Part shown: piece by piece, positions 1-13,859 of the stretch | Numbering within the stretch: the stretch's first letter is position 1 | How the letters are laid out: each line of letters begins with the position of its first letter | Assembly (NCBI GenBank): GCA_023703555.1 | Contig: CP097968.1 | Location: 1-64,000, forward strand | Source of the DNA: SAR86 cluster bacterium | GTDB lineage: Bacteria > Pseudomonadota > Gammaproteobacteria > Magnimaribacterales > TMED112 | DNA: 64,000 nt | Direction of reading: 5' to 3' | The notes under the pieces: model-generated | Database searches by the model: none | What the model was told of the DNA's origin: nothing | The model's input: only the letters and a program-made list of their open reading frames with translations | Position numbers and translations under genes: made by a program

Positions 1-25
1 CTCACTTTTAGAGTCCTTTTCATTT

Positions 26-34
26 TTATCCACA
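26..34 (+). promoter_or_regulatory. DnaA box upstream of dnaA
   Basis: The nine bases TTATCCACA match the strict consensus DnaA box and lie about 70 bp before the dnaA start. Such boxes mediate dnaA autoregulation and are part of many origins. Only one perfect box is visible here, so the full origin, if upstream of dnaA, lies left of the window. Confidence 0.7.
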
Positions 35-62
35 GTTTACTAACAAAAAAGCAATATATTTA

Positions 63-91
63 TTACATGTTTTGCAAAGCTTAAGTATTAT
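63..91 (+). promoter_or_regulatory. Putative dnaA promoter (-35 TTACAT, -10 TATTAT)
   Basis: TTACAT at 63-68 and TATTAT at 86-91 are separated by 17 bp, a sigma70-like arrangement. The expected start of transcription is near 98, only a few bases before the ATG at 104, so the leader would be extremely short. No Shine-Dalgarno sequence precedes the ATG. Confidence 0.45.
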
Positions 92-103
92 AAACTTATC
101 AAT

Positions 104-1402
104 ATGTCTAACAAGGTCTCAACAATAAATATTTTTAATAAAAGTGTTCAACAACTAGAGCAAAATATTAATACTTCTGAGTTTAATTCTTGGGTTAAAC
201 CACTTAGTTTTGATTTAAAAGAGAATAATTTCAATATCTACGCTCCAAACACATTTATTGAAGATTTTTTTAGAGAAAAATATTTGCCTTTAATAATTAC
301 ATTTCTTGAAAACAACATAGGGAGGAATAAATTCATTCTTAATCTTTCTGTTGCAGAAGATAAATCTGAGGATAAAAAAATTACTGGACTTAACACCTGT
401 TATACTTTTGAATCTTTTGTTGAGGGCAAAACAAATCAAGTTGCTTTAGCAGCTGCAAAGCAAGTGGCAGAGCATGCTGAAAGAACTGAATATAACCCCC
501 TTTTCGTTTATGGTGGTGTAGGGCTTGGAAAAACACATTTAATGCATGCAGTTGGGAATAAACTTCTAGAGGACAGACCAAATGCAAAGATCTGCTATGT
601 TCATTCCGAAAAATTTGTTAGCGACATGGTGAAAGCGCTTCAACTGGGAGCTATAAATGAATTTAAAAAGTTCTATAGAAATTTAAATGCACTTCTTATT
701 GATGACATACAATTTTTTGCTGGTAAAGAGGGGTCACAAGAAGAATTATTTCACACCTTTAACAGTTTGATAGAGGGTGGAAATCTTATGATTTTTTCTT
801 GTGACAGATATCCAAAAGAAATAGAGGGTTTGGAAGAGAGGTTAAAGTCTCGGTTTGGCTGGGGATTGTCGGTAGTTATTGATCCACCGGGACTAGAAAC
901 AAGAGCAGCAATACTTCTTCAAAAGGCAGAACAGATGAACCTAGCACTTCCAAGCGAGTGCGCATTTTTTATAGCACAACAAGTTAAATCAAATGTGAGG
1001 GAGCTTGAGGGAGCACTTAAAAGAGTTGCAGCCAATGCAAAATTTGCAAAGACTGATATAGACATCACACTTGTTAAAGACAGTTTAAGAGACATTCTTG
1101 CAATACAAGCAAAGATGGTAACTATTCCAAATATTCAAAGAGTTGTTGCTGATTATTACAACATAAAAACTAGCGAACTTTTGTCAAAAAGAAGAAACAG
1201 ATCTATAACAAGACCCAGACAAATTGCTATGGCTCTCTCAAAAGAGCTTACAAACCACAGTCTTCCAGAAATTGGTGATGCCTTTGGAGGCAGAGATCAC
1301 ACCACCGTAATACATGCATGTGAAAAAACAAAAGAGCTTACCCAAGAGAGCTTAGAAATTGAAGAGGACTATAAAAAACTAAGAAGAAACCTATCTACTT
1401 AA
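104..1402 (+). CDS. dnaA: Chromosomal replication initiator protein DnaA
   Basis: This is the AAA+ initiator that binds DnaA boxes and melts the origin. The 432-residue product has the usual domain order: an N-terminal helicase-interaction domain (residues 1-85), a short linker, the AAA+ domain with Walker A GVGLGKTH near residue 138 and Walker B LLIDDIQF near 200, and a C-terminal helix-turn-helix with the family signature [11 protein letters not shown] near 396. The linker domain is short compared with the 467-residue E. coli protein. dnaN follows two bases after the stop, so the two are co-transcribed. A DnaA box upstream suggests autoregulation. Confidence 0.98.
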   Translation: MSNKVSTINIFNKSVQQLEQNINTSEFNSWVKPLSFDLKENNFNIYAPNTFIEDFFREKYLPLIITFLENNIGRNKFILNLSVAEDKSEDKKITGLNTCYTFESFVEGKTNQVALAAAKQVAEHAERTEYNPLFVYGGVGLGKTHLMHAVGNKLLEDRPNAKICYVHSEKFVSDMVKALQLGAINEFKKFYRNLNALLIDDIQFFAGKEGSQEELFHTFNSLIEGGNLMIFSCDRYPKEIEGLEERLKSRFGWGLSVVIDPPGLETRAAILLQKAEQMNLALPSECAFFIAQQVKSNVRELEGALKRVAANAKFAKTDIDITLVKDSLRDILAIQAKMVTIPNIQRVVADYYNIKTSELLSKRRNRSITRPRQIAMALSKELTNHSLPEIGDAFGGRDHTTVIHACEKTKELTQESLEIEEDYKKLRRNLST

Positions 1403-1404
1403 AA

Positions 1405-2496
1405 ATGTTTTCAATAGAAAAAAGCAACATAATATCTGAGTTGCAATCTTTATCAAACGTAGCTGATAAAAAGCAGACATTACCAGTTTTAAGCAATGTC
1501 TTAATTAGATGTAATTCTGATAATGTTCAACTTAAAAGCACTGACCTGGAGGTTGAACTGGAGGTAACACTAACATCACCTACAATTACAAAACCAGCGG
1601 AAATTACAATTCCTGCAAAAAAAATTTCTGACATTGTTAAAGAGCTTCCCGAAGGCCCATTGAGTTTTGAGCTTAACGACGATGCAACAAAGATGGTCGT
1701 AAAATCATCTTCTGGGAAATATAATCTTTCGACAATTCCCGCAGCCGATTTTCCTGATTTTGATATAGAAGCAAGTGAAAACTTCTATGAGGTTGAGTCT
1801 GAAGATTTACTTTCATTGATAGGTAAAACTAGTTTTGCAATGGCCAATCAAGATTGGCGTCATTACCTTAATGGTTGCTATATAGAGAAATCTTTAAATG
1901 CACTGAAAATGGTTGCAACAGACGCACATAGGCTTGCAATCTACCAACTTGTTATGGAGGGAGAAGGGGAATTTAAAGGAATTATCCCAAGAAAAACTGT
2001 CATTGAAATTATGAGAATTCTTCCAAAAAATGAGAGAATTAAATTCTATCTAAATACAAGTAATATTGTATTTATGTCTAAAAATTTTACATTTAAATCA
2101 AAACTCATTGATGGAAATTATCCAAATTACAATCAAGTAGTTCCATCGGGGGATGGCATCGAAATAAGAGCGAACAGAAAAGACCTATTAGACAGTTTGT
2201 CTAGGGTCTCTGTGCTCTCAAATGATAAGTTTAAAGGTGTGAAGTTAACAGCAAATTCAAACTATCTCGATGTTACCGCGCACAACCCTGAGCAAGAATC
2301 AGCAGAAGAAAAACTAGAGTTGAAAAGTTCAGTTTCAGGTTTTGACGTGGCATTTAATGTTAATTATCTAAGAGAGATTCTTTCGACAATTGAGGATGAA
2401 GATATATCAATAGTTAGTTATGGGCCAGATAAATCTGCAGCTGTATTAAGCTCTGATCAGAATCAAACACTTGTCTTAATGCCACTACTGCTTTAA
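1405..2496 (+). CDS. dnaN: DNA polymerase III beta sliding clamp
   Basis: This encodes the ring-shaped processivity clamp of DNA polymerase III. At 363 residues it has the expected length (E. coli 366) and the three-fold clamp layout, with conserved landmarks such as the TLPVLSNVL stretch near residue 24 and ATDAHRLA near 170, and the typical C-terminal hydrophobic MPLLL. It starts two bases after dnaA and ends two bases before the recF start, the ancestral dnaA-dnaN-recF-gyrB operon. Nothing unusual was seen. Confidence 0.98.
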   Translation: MFSIEKSNIISELQSLSNVADKKQTLPVLSNVLIRCNSDNVQLKSTDLEVELEVTLTSPTITKPAEITIPAKKISDIVKELPEGPLSFELNDDATKMVVKSSSGKYNLSTIPAADFPDFDIEASENFYEVESEDLLSLIGKTSFAMANQDWRHYLNGCYIEKSLNALKMVATDAHRLAIYQLVMEGEGEFKGIIPRKTVIEIMRILPKNERIKFYLNTSNIVFMSKNFTFKSKLIDGNYPNYNQVVPSGDGIEIRANRKDLLDSLSRVSVLSNDKFKGVKLTANSNYLDVTAHNPEQESAEEKLELKSSVSGFDVAFNVNYLREILSTIEDEDISIVSYGPDKSAAVLSSDQNQTLVLMPLLL

Positions 2497-2498
2497 GT

Positions 2499-6836
<4,338 letters not shown>

Positions 6837-6883
6837 TTTAAATTCCTAAATTAGTTAATTAAAGCTATTCTATTATTTTAAGA

Positions 6884-7693
6884 ATGTTTCTCATACTTTT
6901 TAAGATATTTTCTTCATTGCCTTATTGGATTGTGCAATCCGCTGCGCATCTAATTGCTTTTATGACAAGATTATTTAGCTTAAGAATATTAAAGACTTCT
7001 CGAGATAATTTGATTCATTGTTTTAATACGGAAGGTCTATTAAAAAAAAGCATTTATGAAACTACTCTCAGCTCACTTGAATTTCCATATGTCTGGGGAC
7101 GACCAGATAACATAAAAAAACTTATTGAGGGCAATCAAAATGCTTTTATTGGGCTAGATAGAAAGCCAATGTTAATTTTCACACTTCATATGGGCTGTGT
7201 AGATGTAATGTTATTTTACCTAGCATTAAATTTAAAAAGTTTAAATATCTTATATACGCCCGCGAAAAATATCTCTTTAAACAAGGCTGTAAAATCTGCA
7301 AGAGAATCAACTGGAGCAAAAATGTTCAGTATTTTGCCAAAGGAATTTAATAAAATGTTCAAGTCATTCAAAAAGGGAAATCATATTGCTATAGCGTCTG
7401 ATCTAGTGCCTCACAAAAAAGGAAAATATTCAACATTTTTTAATAGAGAGTGCCTATGTTTAGATCTCATTGAGAAATTATCTAAAAAGAATACACATCA
7501 GCTTGTGTTTGTATATTTCACACTTGGAAAAACTAAAAGATACAAGTTTAACTACAAGACCTTAGATAGACCAATTAATGTTGATGATATGAATAGTTTA
7601 TTTGAAACGGCTATAAAAGAATGTCCAGAATTATATGGATGGGAATATAAAAAATTTAGAAAACTTTCCGGGCAAAAAAAAAATATTTACTAA
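6884..7693 (+). CDS. LpxL/HtrB-family lipid A acyltransferase-like protein
   Basis: The protein resembles late lipid A acyltransferases, inner-membrane enzymes that add secondary acyl chains to Kdo-lipid A. It has an N-terminal hydrophobic segment (residues 1-35), the catalytic H-x4-D motif in HMGCVD near residue 104, and the family ending PELYGWEYKKFRK. At 269 residues it is shorter than E. coli LpxL (306). The Pseudomonas homologue lies in the same neighbourhood between the glycyl-tRNA synthetase genes and trkA. Which acyl chain is transferred cannot be read from the sequence. The 3' end overlaps trkH by four bases. Confidence 0.8.
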   Translation: MFLILFKIFSSLPYWIVQSAAHLIAFMTRLFSLRILKTSRDNLIHCFNTEGLLKKSIYETTLSSLEFPYVWGRPDNIKKLIEGNQNAFIGLDRKPMLIFTLHMGCVDVMLFYLALNLKSLNILYTPAKNISLNKAVKSARESTGAKMFSILPKEFNKMFKSFKKGNHIAIASDLVPHKKGKYSTFFNRECLCLDLIEKLSKKNTHQLVFVYFTLGKTKRYKFNYKTLDRPINVDDMNSLFETAIKECPELYGWEYKKFRKLSGQKKNIY

Positions 7694-9126
7694 CTCCTCC
7701 AATAAGATGGAATAAATAGTATTAATACGCCAAAGATTTCTAGACGACCAATAATCATTGCTAGAGATAAAGTATATTTTCCTACAGAGCTCAAATCAGA
7801 AAAATTGTTTTCATATAATCCTAAACCTGGTCCAAGATTGTTTATTGCAGCGGCTGTAGCAGAAAAAGCGGAATAAAAATCATTATTTTGGAAAACGATT
7901 ATCAATAAAAAAATAATAAAACAAAAAATGTAGAGTGCCAAAAAAGAAAATACCGATTCAATTTGTGCACTTGATATTTTTTCTCCATTAAGTTTTGTCG
8001 TACTTACAGCATTTGGATGCATAAGTTTGGTTAAGTTATTAAAGCCTACCTTAAACAGTAAGATAATCCTCCACACCTTCATACCACCGCCAACAGAGCC
8101 AGAGCATGCTCCTATGAAAGCAATAAACACTATTAAGAGTGGAGCAGATACACCCATTTCTGAAAGTGGTCCATTTGTAAAGCCCGTGGTTGTAACAATT
8201 GATATGCTTTGAAAAGCTCCCACTCTAAGAGCGTCATATAATTCAAAATTCTTAAAGACCAGTAAATATAAAACGCTAAACATAACAACAAAAAATAAAA
8301 GTACTAAAAACACTTTTATTTCATCATTTTTTAAGTGAAAATTTAAAGTTCCTTTAATGATTGCTAAAAAATGCAATCCAAAATTTGTTGCAGATACCAA
8401 CATAAAAAAAATTGCAATAACCTCTATTAATGGACTATCAAAATAACCAAAATTTTCGTTGTAAATTGAAAACCCTCCGATTGAAACTGTGCTTAAAGAA
8501 TGAGCAGCTGCATCAAAAAAGGACATCCCTGCCAAATAAAAAGATACACAACATAAAAAAGTTATGCCTAAGTAAAATAACAGTAAAGATCTTGCGGTTT
8601 CTCTTAATCTTGGTGAAAAGCTTTTATCTGCGAAACCAGATGTCTCAGCTTGAAGCACCTTCATGCCTCCAGAAATTGCAGGTATTACTGCAATTACGAC
8701 AATTACAAGTCCAACTCCCCCAGCCCACTGTAAAAGCTGTCTATATATCAAGATATCGTCAGAGAGTTGAGATAGATCTCTTATTGATGTAGAACCTGTT
8801 GTTGTTAAACCAGAAACAGCTTCAAAAAAAGAATCTGACGCTGGCATGCCCGCGAAATAAAATGGCGCAGAGGCAACTGTTGAAATTAGAACCCAACAGA
8901 CAAATGTAATTAGAAACCCGTCTTTAGGGGTATAATTTAATTTTCTCTTTCTTAAAGTCATCATAATTAGCAATGAGTACATGGTAGATCCAATGAATAT
9001 GTATAAAAAAATATTGTTTGTATTCCCAGAAAGAAAAGAAATAAGCAAAGGTGGCAAAACAACAAATAGGCCGAAAAAAAGAAATGTTGGCCCAAGAAAT
9101 CTTAAAACTTTAAGGCCTATGTTCAT
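7690..9126 (-). CDS. trkH: Trk potassium transporter membrane subunit TrkH
   Basis: This is the channel-like subunit of the Trk potassium uptake system. The 478-residue protein is almost entirely hydrophobic with four pore repeats: selectivity-filter segments GLTTTGST near 106, STVSIGGFS near 213, TTTGFTNG near 312 and INNLGPGLG near 430. It begins with an ATGA overlap with the end of trkA, so the regulatory and pore subunits are translated from one message, in the order trkA then trkH. Confidence 0.93.
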   Translation of the reverse strand: MNIGLKVLRFLGPTFLFFGLFVVLPPLLISFLSGNTNNIFLYIFIGSTMYSLLIMMTLRKRKLNYTPKDGFLITFVCWVLISTVASAPFYFAGMPASDSFFEAVSGLTTTGSTSIRDLSQLSDDILIYRQLLQWAGGVGLVIVVIAVIPAISGGMKVLQAETSGFADKSFSPRLRETARSLLLFYLGITFLCCVSFYLAGMSFFDAAAHSLSTVSIGGFSIYNENFGYFDSPLIEVIAIFFMLVSATNFGLHFLAIIKGTLNFHLKNDEIKVFLVLLFFVVMFSVLYLLVFKNFELYDALRVGAFQSISIVTTTGFTNGPLSEMGVSAPLLIVFIAFIGACSGSVGGGMKVWRIILLFKVGFNNLTKLMHPNAVSTTKLNGEKISSAQIESVFSFLALYIFCFIIFLLIIVFQNNDFYSAFSATAAAINNLGPGLGLYENNFSDLSSVGKYTLSLAMIIGRLEIFGVLILFIPSYWRS

Positions 9127-10463
9127 TTGTGCTTATTGTAAAAGTTCTCAAATACTTCTTTATCTTTATAGAAAATTAACAGATGATCGCCTTCTTTAAT
9201 TTCTGTGATACCGTGTGCCATTTTTACTTCATCTCCACTAGCGATACATGGGATGTTAATGTTTTTATCCAAGTCTAGTTCAGCAATAGTCTTCCCAATA
9301 AGTTTTGATATTCTTTCATCAACATTTAATTCTATAGCTTCTGCCTTACCCTTCTTGACTTTATGAACATTAAAAATTGATCCCCTTCTCACATATTTTA
9401 AAATGTGTGAAATTGTAATTTGAACTGGAGAGATAATAATATCTAAATCGTCTTTTCCAACGATATCAAAATAAGCCTGCTTATTTATTATCGTAATAGT
9501 TTTTTTCACACCCATTCTTTTTGCCATTAATGAGCAAAGAACGTTAATTTCATCATCCTGTGTAACGGTTACAAACACATCACAATCATCAATATTCTCT
9601 GATGATAGAAAATCTTTATCAGCTGCATCTGCATTCAAAATAAGTACATTTTCTAATTCTTCAGCTGCGTCTTCACATTTCTTTGTATCTTTATCTATGA
9701 CTTTTATATTGAAATCATTGAATATCTTCTTTGCAAGTGACTTTCCTATATTTCCGCAGCCTGCTATAAAAATATCTTTATATCTGCTCTCTAATTTTTG
9801 GAGTTCCACAGTAACATCTTCAATATGTTTCTCATCAGCAATAAAAAAAACTTCGTCACCTTCATTTATTACAGTATCTCCTGTAGGGATTATCAATTCT
9901 TCACCTCTGTAAATTGCTGGAATACGTGTCTCATAGTTAGGAAGGTGTTCTTTGAGATCCCTAATTTGCCTTCCAACAAGCAAACCACTTGGTTTTGCGT
10001 ATACGCTAACTAACTTAATGCGATTGTCTATAAAATCTAAAATCTCAAGAGATCCTGGATGATGTAAAAGGTGTTTTATTTCTTCAGTTATAAGATCTTC
10101 AGGATTAATAAAATAATCTACAAAAGGCGCAATTTCTTTTGCAATATCTGCAAATGTTGAGCCTGTCAGCCGGCAAATAACGCTTCCAGCATTAAACTTT
10201 GTTTTCGCGATGATAGAGCTTAGAAGGTTTACTTCTTCTGAGTCTGTTAGACAAAGCAGAAGGGTTTTTTCATCTATCGATGCACTTTCGAGCACTTTTG
10301 GTGATGATGCATTTCCATGAATAACAGATACACCCTCTCTTGTCTCAAGTTGAGCAATAATCTCTTCATTATTGTCAATAACAAAAACATCATTGTCTTC
10401 TGAAGATAATTCACTGGCTACACTTCCACCAATTGAACCACCGCCTAGGATTACAATTTTCAA
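9123..10463 (-). CDS. trkA: Trk system peripheral NAD-binding regulatory protein TrkA
   Basis: TrkA is the cytoplasmic gating ring of the Trk potassium transporter. The 446-residue protein carries two RCK units, each with a Rossmann glycine motif (ILGGGSIGGSV at residues 4-14 and FIAGCGNIGKS near 230) followed by a TrkA-C domain. It overlaps fmt upstream by four bases and trkH downstream by four bases. In Pseudomonas the 16S rRNA methyltransferase gene rsmB sits between trkA and fmt; here there is no room for it. Confidence 0.95.
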   Translation of the reverse strand: MKIVILGGGSIGGSVASELSSEDNDVFVIDNNEEIIAQLETREGVSVIHGNASSPKVLESASIDEKTLLLCLTDSEEVNLLSSIIAKTKFNAGSVICRLTGSTFADIAKEIAPFVDYFINPEDLITEEIKHLLHHPGSLEILDFIDNRIKLVSVYAKPSGLLVGRQIRDLKEHLPNYETRIPAIYRGEELIIPTGDTVINEGDEVFFIADEKHIEDVTVELQKLESRYKDIFIAGCGNIGKSLAKKIFNDFNIKVIDKDTKKCEDAAEELENVLILNADAADKDFLSSENIDDCDVFVTVTQDDEINVLCSLMAKRMGVKKTITIINKQAYFDIVGKDDLDIIISPVQITISHILKYVRRGSIFNVHKVKKGKAEAIELNVDERISKLIGKTIAELDLDKNINIPCIASGDEVKMAHGITEIKEGDHLLIFYKDKEVFENFYNKHK

Positions 10464-11404
10464 ACTAATATGTCTCCAACAGAAATTATAGCTCTTTTTG
10501 CATTAAAGAAATCTTTTGCATCGATTGCTTTCTTCCCAGGAAATTGAAGCTTAATAATCTTGATAGAACTATCCTTACAATTCACAATGAAATCTTTATT
10601 GTTAAATTCTGATATTGTTCCGGCGGGACCATTTTTTCTTGAAGTTAATTCTATGTCCAAAGCTTTTACCACTTGACCCTTAAATTCGAAATATAATTGT
10701 GGCCAGTCAGAAAAAGCTAGAAACATGTTATAAATTTTTTCACCTGAAAGATGCCAATCAATTAAACCTTCATTTCTATTTATTTTTGGGGCAAAGGTTA
10801 CTTCATCCTCTCTCTGAGAGACGGGTTTTGAGTTATTCAATACTATGTCCTTTATTACTGTATCTATATTTTTTAAAGATAACTTTGTTAATTCATTTTC
10901 AAGCTTTGCTTTTGTAAGATTCTTATATTTATAAGAGATATTTTTATAGACTGGACCTGCATCCATTTCACTCACTAATTTCATGAAACTCACTCCTGTT
11001 TTATTTTCTCCTGAAATAATTGACCTTTGTATTGGAGCAGCACCACGCCATTTTGGTAAATTTGAATAATGAACATTCATACATCCATATTTTGGATGTG
11101 CTAGAAGCCATTCAGGAATTATTTTTCCATACGCAACGACAACTAAAAGATCAATGTCAAAACCCTCAATACTTTTTTTGAAATTAATATTATTTAAATC
11201 TTCTGGTTTAAAAAGGTTTAAATTTTTAACAGATTGAAAATGACTTTCAAAAGATTTTTTTTGGCCACGACCTATTTTTTTCTCTGCCTGGGTGAGAACA
11301 AAATCTATGGAAAAATCATCATTCCTTTTGATGTGACTAAAATGGTTAAATGCAACCATGGGTGTGCCTGCAAAGCCAAGCTTAATAGGGTTTTTATAAG
11401 GCAT
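10460..11404 (-). CDS. fmt: Methionyl-tRNA formyltransferase
   Basis: The enzyme formylates the methionine of initiator tRNA using 10-formyl-tetrahydrofolate. The 314-residue protein shows the N-terminal formyltransferase fold with the folate-binding region NVHYSNLPKWRGAAPIQRS near residue 110 (canonical SLLP reads SNLP here) and a C-terminal OB-like domain. It lies seven bases downstream of def, which removes the formyl group after translation; the def-fmt pair is a widely conserved operon. Confidence 0.96.
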   Translation of the reverse strand: MPYKNPIKLGFAGTPMVAFNHFSHIKRNDDFSIDFVLTQAEKKIGRGQKKSFESHFQSVKNLNLFKPEDLNNINFKKSIEGFDIDLLVVVAYGKIIPEWLLAHPKYGCMNVHYSNLPKWRGAAPIQRSIISGENKTGVSFMKLVSEMDAGPVYKNISYKYKNLTKAKLENELTKLSLKNIDTVIKDIVLNNSKPVSQREDEVTFAPKINRNEGLIDWHLSGEKIYNMFLAFSDWPQLYFEFKGQVVKALDIELTSRKNGPAGTISEFNNKDFIVNCKDSSIKIIKLQFPGKKAIDAKDFFNAKRAIISVGDILV

Positions 11405-11411
11405 TTTCAGA

Positions 11412-11942
11412 TTAAGGACTTCTTTGTTGAATTTGTTGTTTAGGTTTCGTTTTTGACTTAAGAAGCTTGCCTTTTATTCTGCCTCTTTTTAAGGGTGATA
11501 GATAGTCAACCATAAGCTTTCCATCAAGATGGTCAATTTCATGTTGTATGCAGACACTTAAAACTCCCTCTGCAATTAACTCTTTATCATTACCATCAAG
11601 GTCTTTATAAGAAAGTTTTATTTTCTTAGGCCTATATATTTCCTCAAAAAATTTAGGAACAGAAAGACACCCTTCTTTATATTCTTCTATTGTTTCATCA
11701 AGTATCTGAAATGAAGGATTTACAATAAAGATTGGTTCATCTTGGTTCTCAGAGATATCAATTACTATGAGCCTTTTGTGGAAGTCAACTTGGGTTGCTG
11801 CTAGACCTATCCCATTTGCAGTGTACATTGTATGGAGCATGTTTTCCGCCATAATTCTTAATTCATCATCAAAAACTTCAACAATAGAAGCCTTAGTCCT
11901 TAATCTAGGATCTGGGAAAGTTAGTATTTCAAGGTTTCTCAT
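11412..11942 (-). CDS. def: Peptide deformylase
   Basis: This metalloenzyme removes the formyl group from nascent proteins. All three family motifs are present in the 176-residue protein: GIGLAATQ at residues 44-51, EGCLS with the metal-binding cysteine at 92, and HEIDH at 134-138 supplying two histidines and the catalytic glutamate. It is first in the def-fmt-trkA-trkH run and is divergent from purE, with only 21 bp between the two start codons. Confidence 0.97.
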   Translation of the reverse strand: MRNLEILTFPDPRLRTKASIVEVFDDELRIMAENMLHTMYTANGIGLAATQVDFHKRLIVIDISENQDEPIFIVNPSFQILDETIEEYKEGCLSVPKFFEEIYRPKKIKLSYKDLDGNDKELIAEGVLSVCIQHEIDHLDGKLMVDYLSPLKRGRIKGKLLKSKTKPKQQIQQRSP

Positions 11943-11949
11943 AATTATC

Positions 11950-11955
11950 TATAAT
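11950..11955 (+). promoter_or_regulatory. -10 element TATAAT immediately before purE
   Basis: A perfect TATAAT ends eight bases before the purE ATG at 11964. With usual spacing, transcription would start within one or two bases of the ATG, giving an essentially leaderless mRNA. No convincing -35 is seen in the 3 kb side of def, only TTTCAA at 11927. Confidence 0.45.
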
Positions 11956-11963
11956 GATTATAT

Positions 11964-12461
11964 ATGGACAAAATTCAGGTTGCAGTAATTTTAGGTTCAG
12001 ACTCTGACGTAGAACTTGGAAAAGCAGCTATTAAATCTTTAAAGAATTTTGATATCGATTGCGAGTTGAAAGTAATTTCTGCACACAGGTCACCTGATGT
12101 CTTAATTGAATATCTTAAAACTTCAAAGGAAAGAGGCTGTCAGATTTACATTGCAATAGCTGGTATGGCAGCGCATTTGGCAGGAGCGGTAGCAGCAAAT
12201 TCAACAGCTCCAGTTTTAGGAGTACCTTCAGAAAATAGTTCTCTTAATGGTCTTGATGCAATACTCTCCACACTACAAATGCCATCAGGTGTTCCAGTTG
12301 CAACATTTGCAACAGGAACGGCTGGTGCATCTAATGCAGGAATCTTTGCAGCACAAATTTTAGGGACCTTTAACTCAGATATGGAAGAGAAGTTAGTGGG
12401 TTTTAAGCAAGAACTCAGACAGAAGACTATCGAAAAAGATAAAAATTTAGATAGAGATTGA
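11964..12461 (+). CDS. purE: N5-carboxyaminoimidazole ribonucleotide mutase PurE
   Basis: PurE converts N5-CAIR to CAIR in purine biosynthesis. The 165-residue class I protein begins with the typical GSDSDVE motif at residues 11-17 and SAHRSPD near 40, with the loop AGMAAHLAG near 72. Its usual partner purK is not adjacent. It overlaps tsaC by four bases, so it appears to have joined the tsaC-hemF-aroE group. It is divergent from def and probably leaderless. Confidence 0.95.
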   Translation: MDKIQVAVILGSDSDVELGKAAIKSLKNFDIDCELKVISAHRSPDVLIEYLKTSKERGCQIYIAIAGMAAHLAGAVAANSTAPVLGVPSENSSLNGLDAILSTLQMPSGVPVATFATGTAGASNAGIFAAQILGTFNSDMEEKLVGFKQELRQKTIEKDKNLDRD

Positions 12462-12979
12462 GACTTACACAAGACATAGGAGAAGCAGCCCTATGGATAA
12501 AAGAAAACAAAGTTATTGCTTACCCTACAGAAGGCATATGGGGCCTTGGTTGTTTAAATAAACCGGAACTGCTTGCAAAATTAAGCAAGGTCAAGGACAG
12601 AAACATCAATAGAAAGTATATTCTTTTAGCTAGCTCAGTTCGTCTATTCACAAGAAAATTCATCATCAAAAAAGAATATGTCGAGAAAATGTTGAAGTAT
12701 GAAAAAACCTTTACAACCATTATTGTACCATGTGGAAACTGTGAAACAGTTGCTGTACGATTCCCTAAATTCCCAACATTAGAAATGTTGCTCGAAAAAA
12801 CTGGTGATGAAATTATCTCAACTTCTGCAAATATTTCAGGCTCAGAACCATGCAGAACTGCTGAGGATATTAAAAAAGTTTTTTTTAATAAAATTTTTGG
12901 TATTCTAGACCTCCCATTGGGTAACCAAGGTGTTCCATCAAAAATCTTTGATATAAAGGAGGAAAAATATGTTCGATGA
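12458..12979 (+). CDS. tsaC: Threonylcarbamoyl-AMP synthase (TsaC/Sua5/YrdC family)
   Basis: The enzyme makes threonylcarbamoyl-AMP, the donor for the t6A37 modification of tRNAs reading ANN codons. The 173-residue single-domain protein contains the YrdC landmarks VIAYPTEGIWGLGC near residue 19, KVKDRN near 44 and the STSANISG motif near 122. The start is TTG 12458, overlapping the purE stop (TTGA); no in-frame ATG precedes the conserved region. In related genomes dprA precedes tsaC, but it is absent here. The end overlaps hemF by 11 bp. Confidence 0.92.
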   Translation: MRLTQDIGEAALWIKENKVIAYPTEGIWGLGCLNKPELLAKLSKVKDRNINRKYILLASSVRLFTRKFIIKKEYVEKMLKYEKTFTTIIVPCGNCETVAVRFPKFPTLEMLLEKTGDEIISTSANISGSEPCRTAEDIKKVFFNKIFGILDLPLGNQGVPSKIFDIKEEKYVR

Positions 12980-13859
12980 GGATCACTATGTACCAAAAAA
13001 ATTTAAAAATCTACATAACGCATTAATTCAGAATTTCTACCCTTATGAAGACCAAAGAATAATCATAAATGATGCATGGCAAAGAGAAGGTTTTGGGAGT
13101 GGTTTATCAGTTGTGATTGATGGAGGTAATTTCTTTGATAAAGCAGGAATAAACTTTTCTCAAATCAAAGGACAGAAATTACCTCAGTCTTCAACAGGAT
13201 TAAACTCTAATGCAGATGAACCTTTCTTCGCAACAGGTGTATCCTTAGTTTTTCATCCAAAGAATCCTCAGCTACCAACAGCACATCTGAATGTAAGATT
13301 TTTCCAGACATTTAGTGCTGAGACCCCAAAGGAATATTGGTTTGGCGGGGGCTTTGATTTAACACCATATGTGCTTTATGAAGAAGATTGTATTGATTGG
13401 CATAAAAATGCAAAAAAGGTAGCTGGCGAGAGTTACAATGAGTGGAAACAAGCTTGTGATAAATATTTTTTCTTGGAACATAGAAAGGAACACAGAGGCA
13501 TTGGCGGCCTATTTTACGAAAAGCAACAATTTAAAAACTTAGATGAAGGTTTAGATATTTCTTCAAAAATTGTAAAAGGATTTACAGATGCTTATAAAAC
13601 AATTATTGAGAGAAGATTCCAAATGAAATTTACGGACAGACAAAAGGAATTTCAGAGATATCGTAGAGGCAGATATGTTGAATTTAATTTACTCCAAGAT
13701 AGAGGAACTTTATTTGGTCTTCAATCAAATGGACGAATTGAATCAATATTAATGTCATTACCTAATGATGTATCTTGGCGTTATAAATTTGATGAAACAC
13801 TAACTCAGGAGGAACTTAAGTTAGTTGATTTAATAAAAAAACCAAAAAAATGGGTGTAA
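12969..13859 (+). CDS. hemF: Oxygen-dependent coproporphyrinogen III oxidase HemF
   Basis: HemF decarboxylates coproporphyrinogen III to protoporphyrinogen IX using oxygen, in heme synthesis. The 296-residue protein has the family signatures WFGGGFDLTPY near residue 121 and FRRGRYVEFNLLQDRGT-like sequence near 240 (YRRGRYVEFNLLYDRGT in relatives). The ATG at 12969 is preceded by one of the strongest ribosome binding sites of the window (AAAGGAGG at 12956-12963). It lies in tsaC-hemF-aroE order as in pseudomonads and feeds heme to the oxidases encoded downstream. Confidence 0.97.
   Translation: MFDEDHYVPKKFKNLHNALIQNFYPYEDQRIIINDAWQREGFGSGLSVVIDGGNFFDKAGINFSQIKGQKLPQSSTGLNSNADEPFFATGVSLVFHPKNPQLPTAHLNVRFFQTFSAETPKEYWFGGGFDLTPYVLYEEDCIDWHKNAKKVAGESYNEWKQACDKYFFLEHRKEHRGIGGLFYEKQQFKNLDEGLDISSKIVKGFTDAYKTIIERRFQMKFTDRQKEFQRYRRGRYVEFNLLQDRGTLFGLQSNGRIESILMSLPNDVSWRYKFDETLTQEELKLVDLIKKPKKWV

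Noticed and set aside
64-103. Claiming a full replication origin in the window
   Set aside because: Only one DnaA box is visible; no cluster of boxes or AT-rich repeats can be shown in the 103 bp available.
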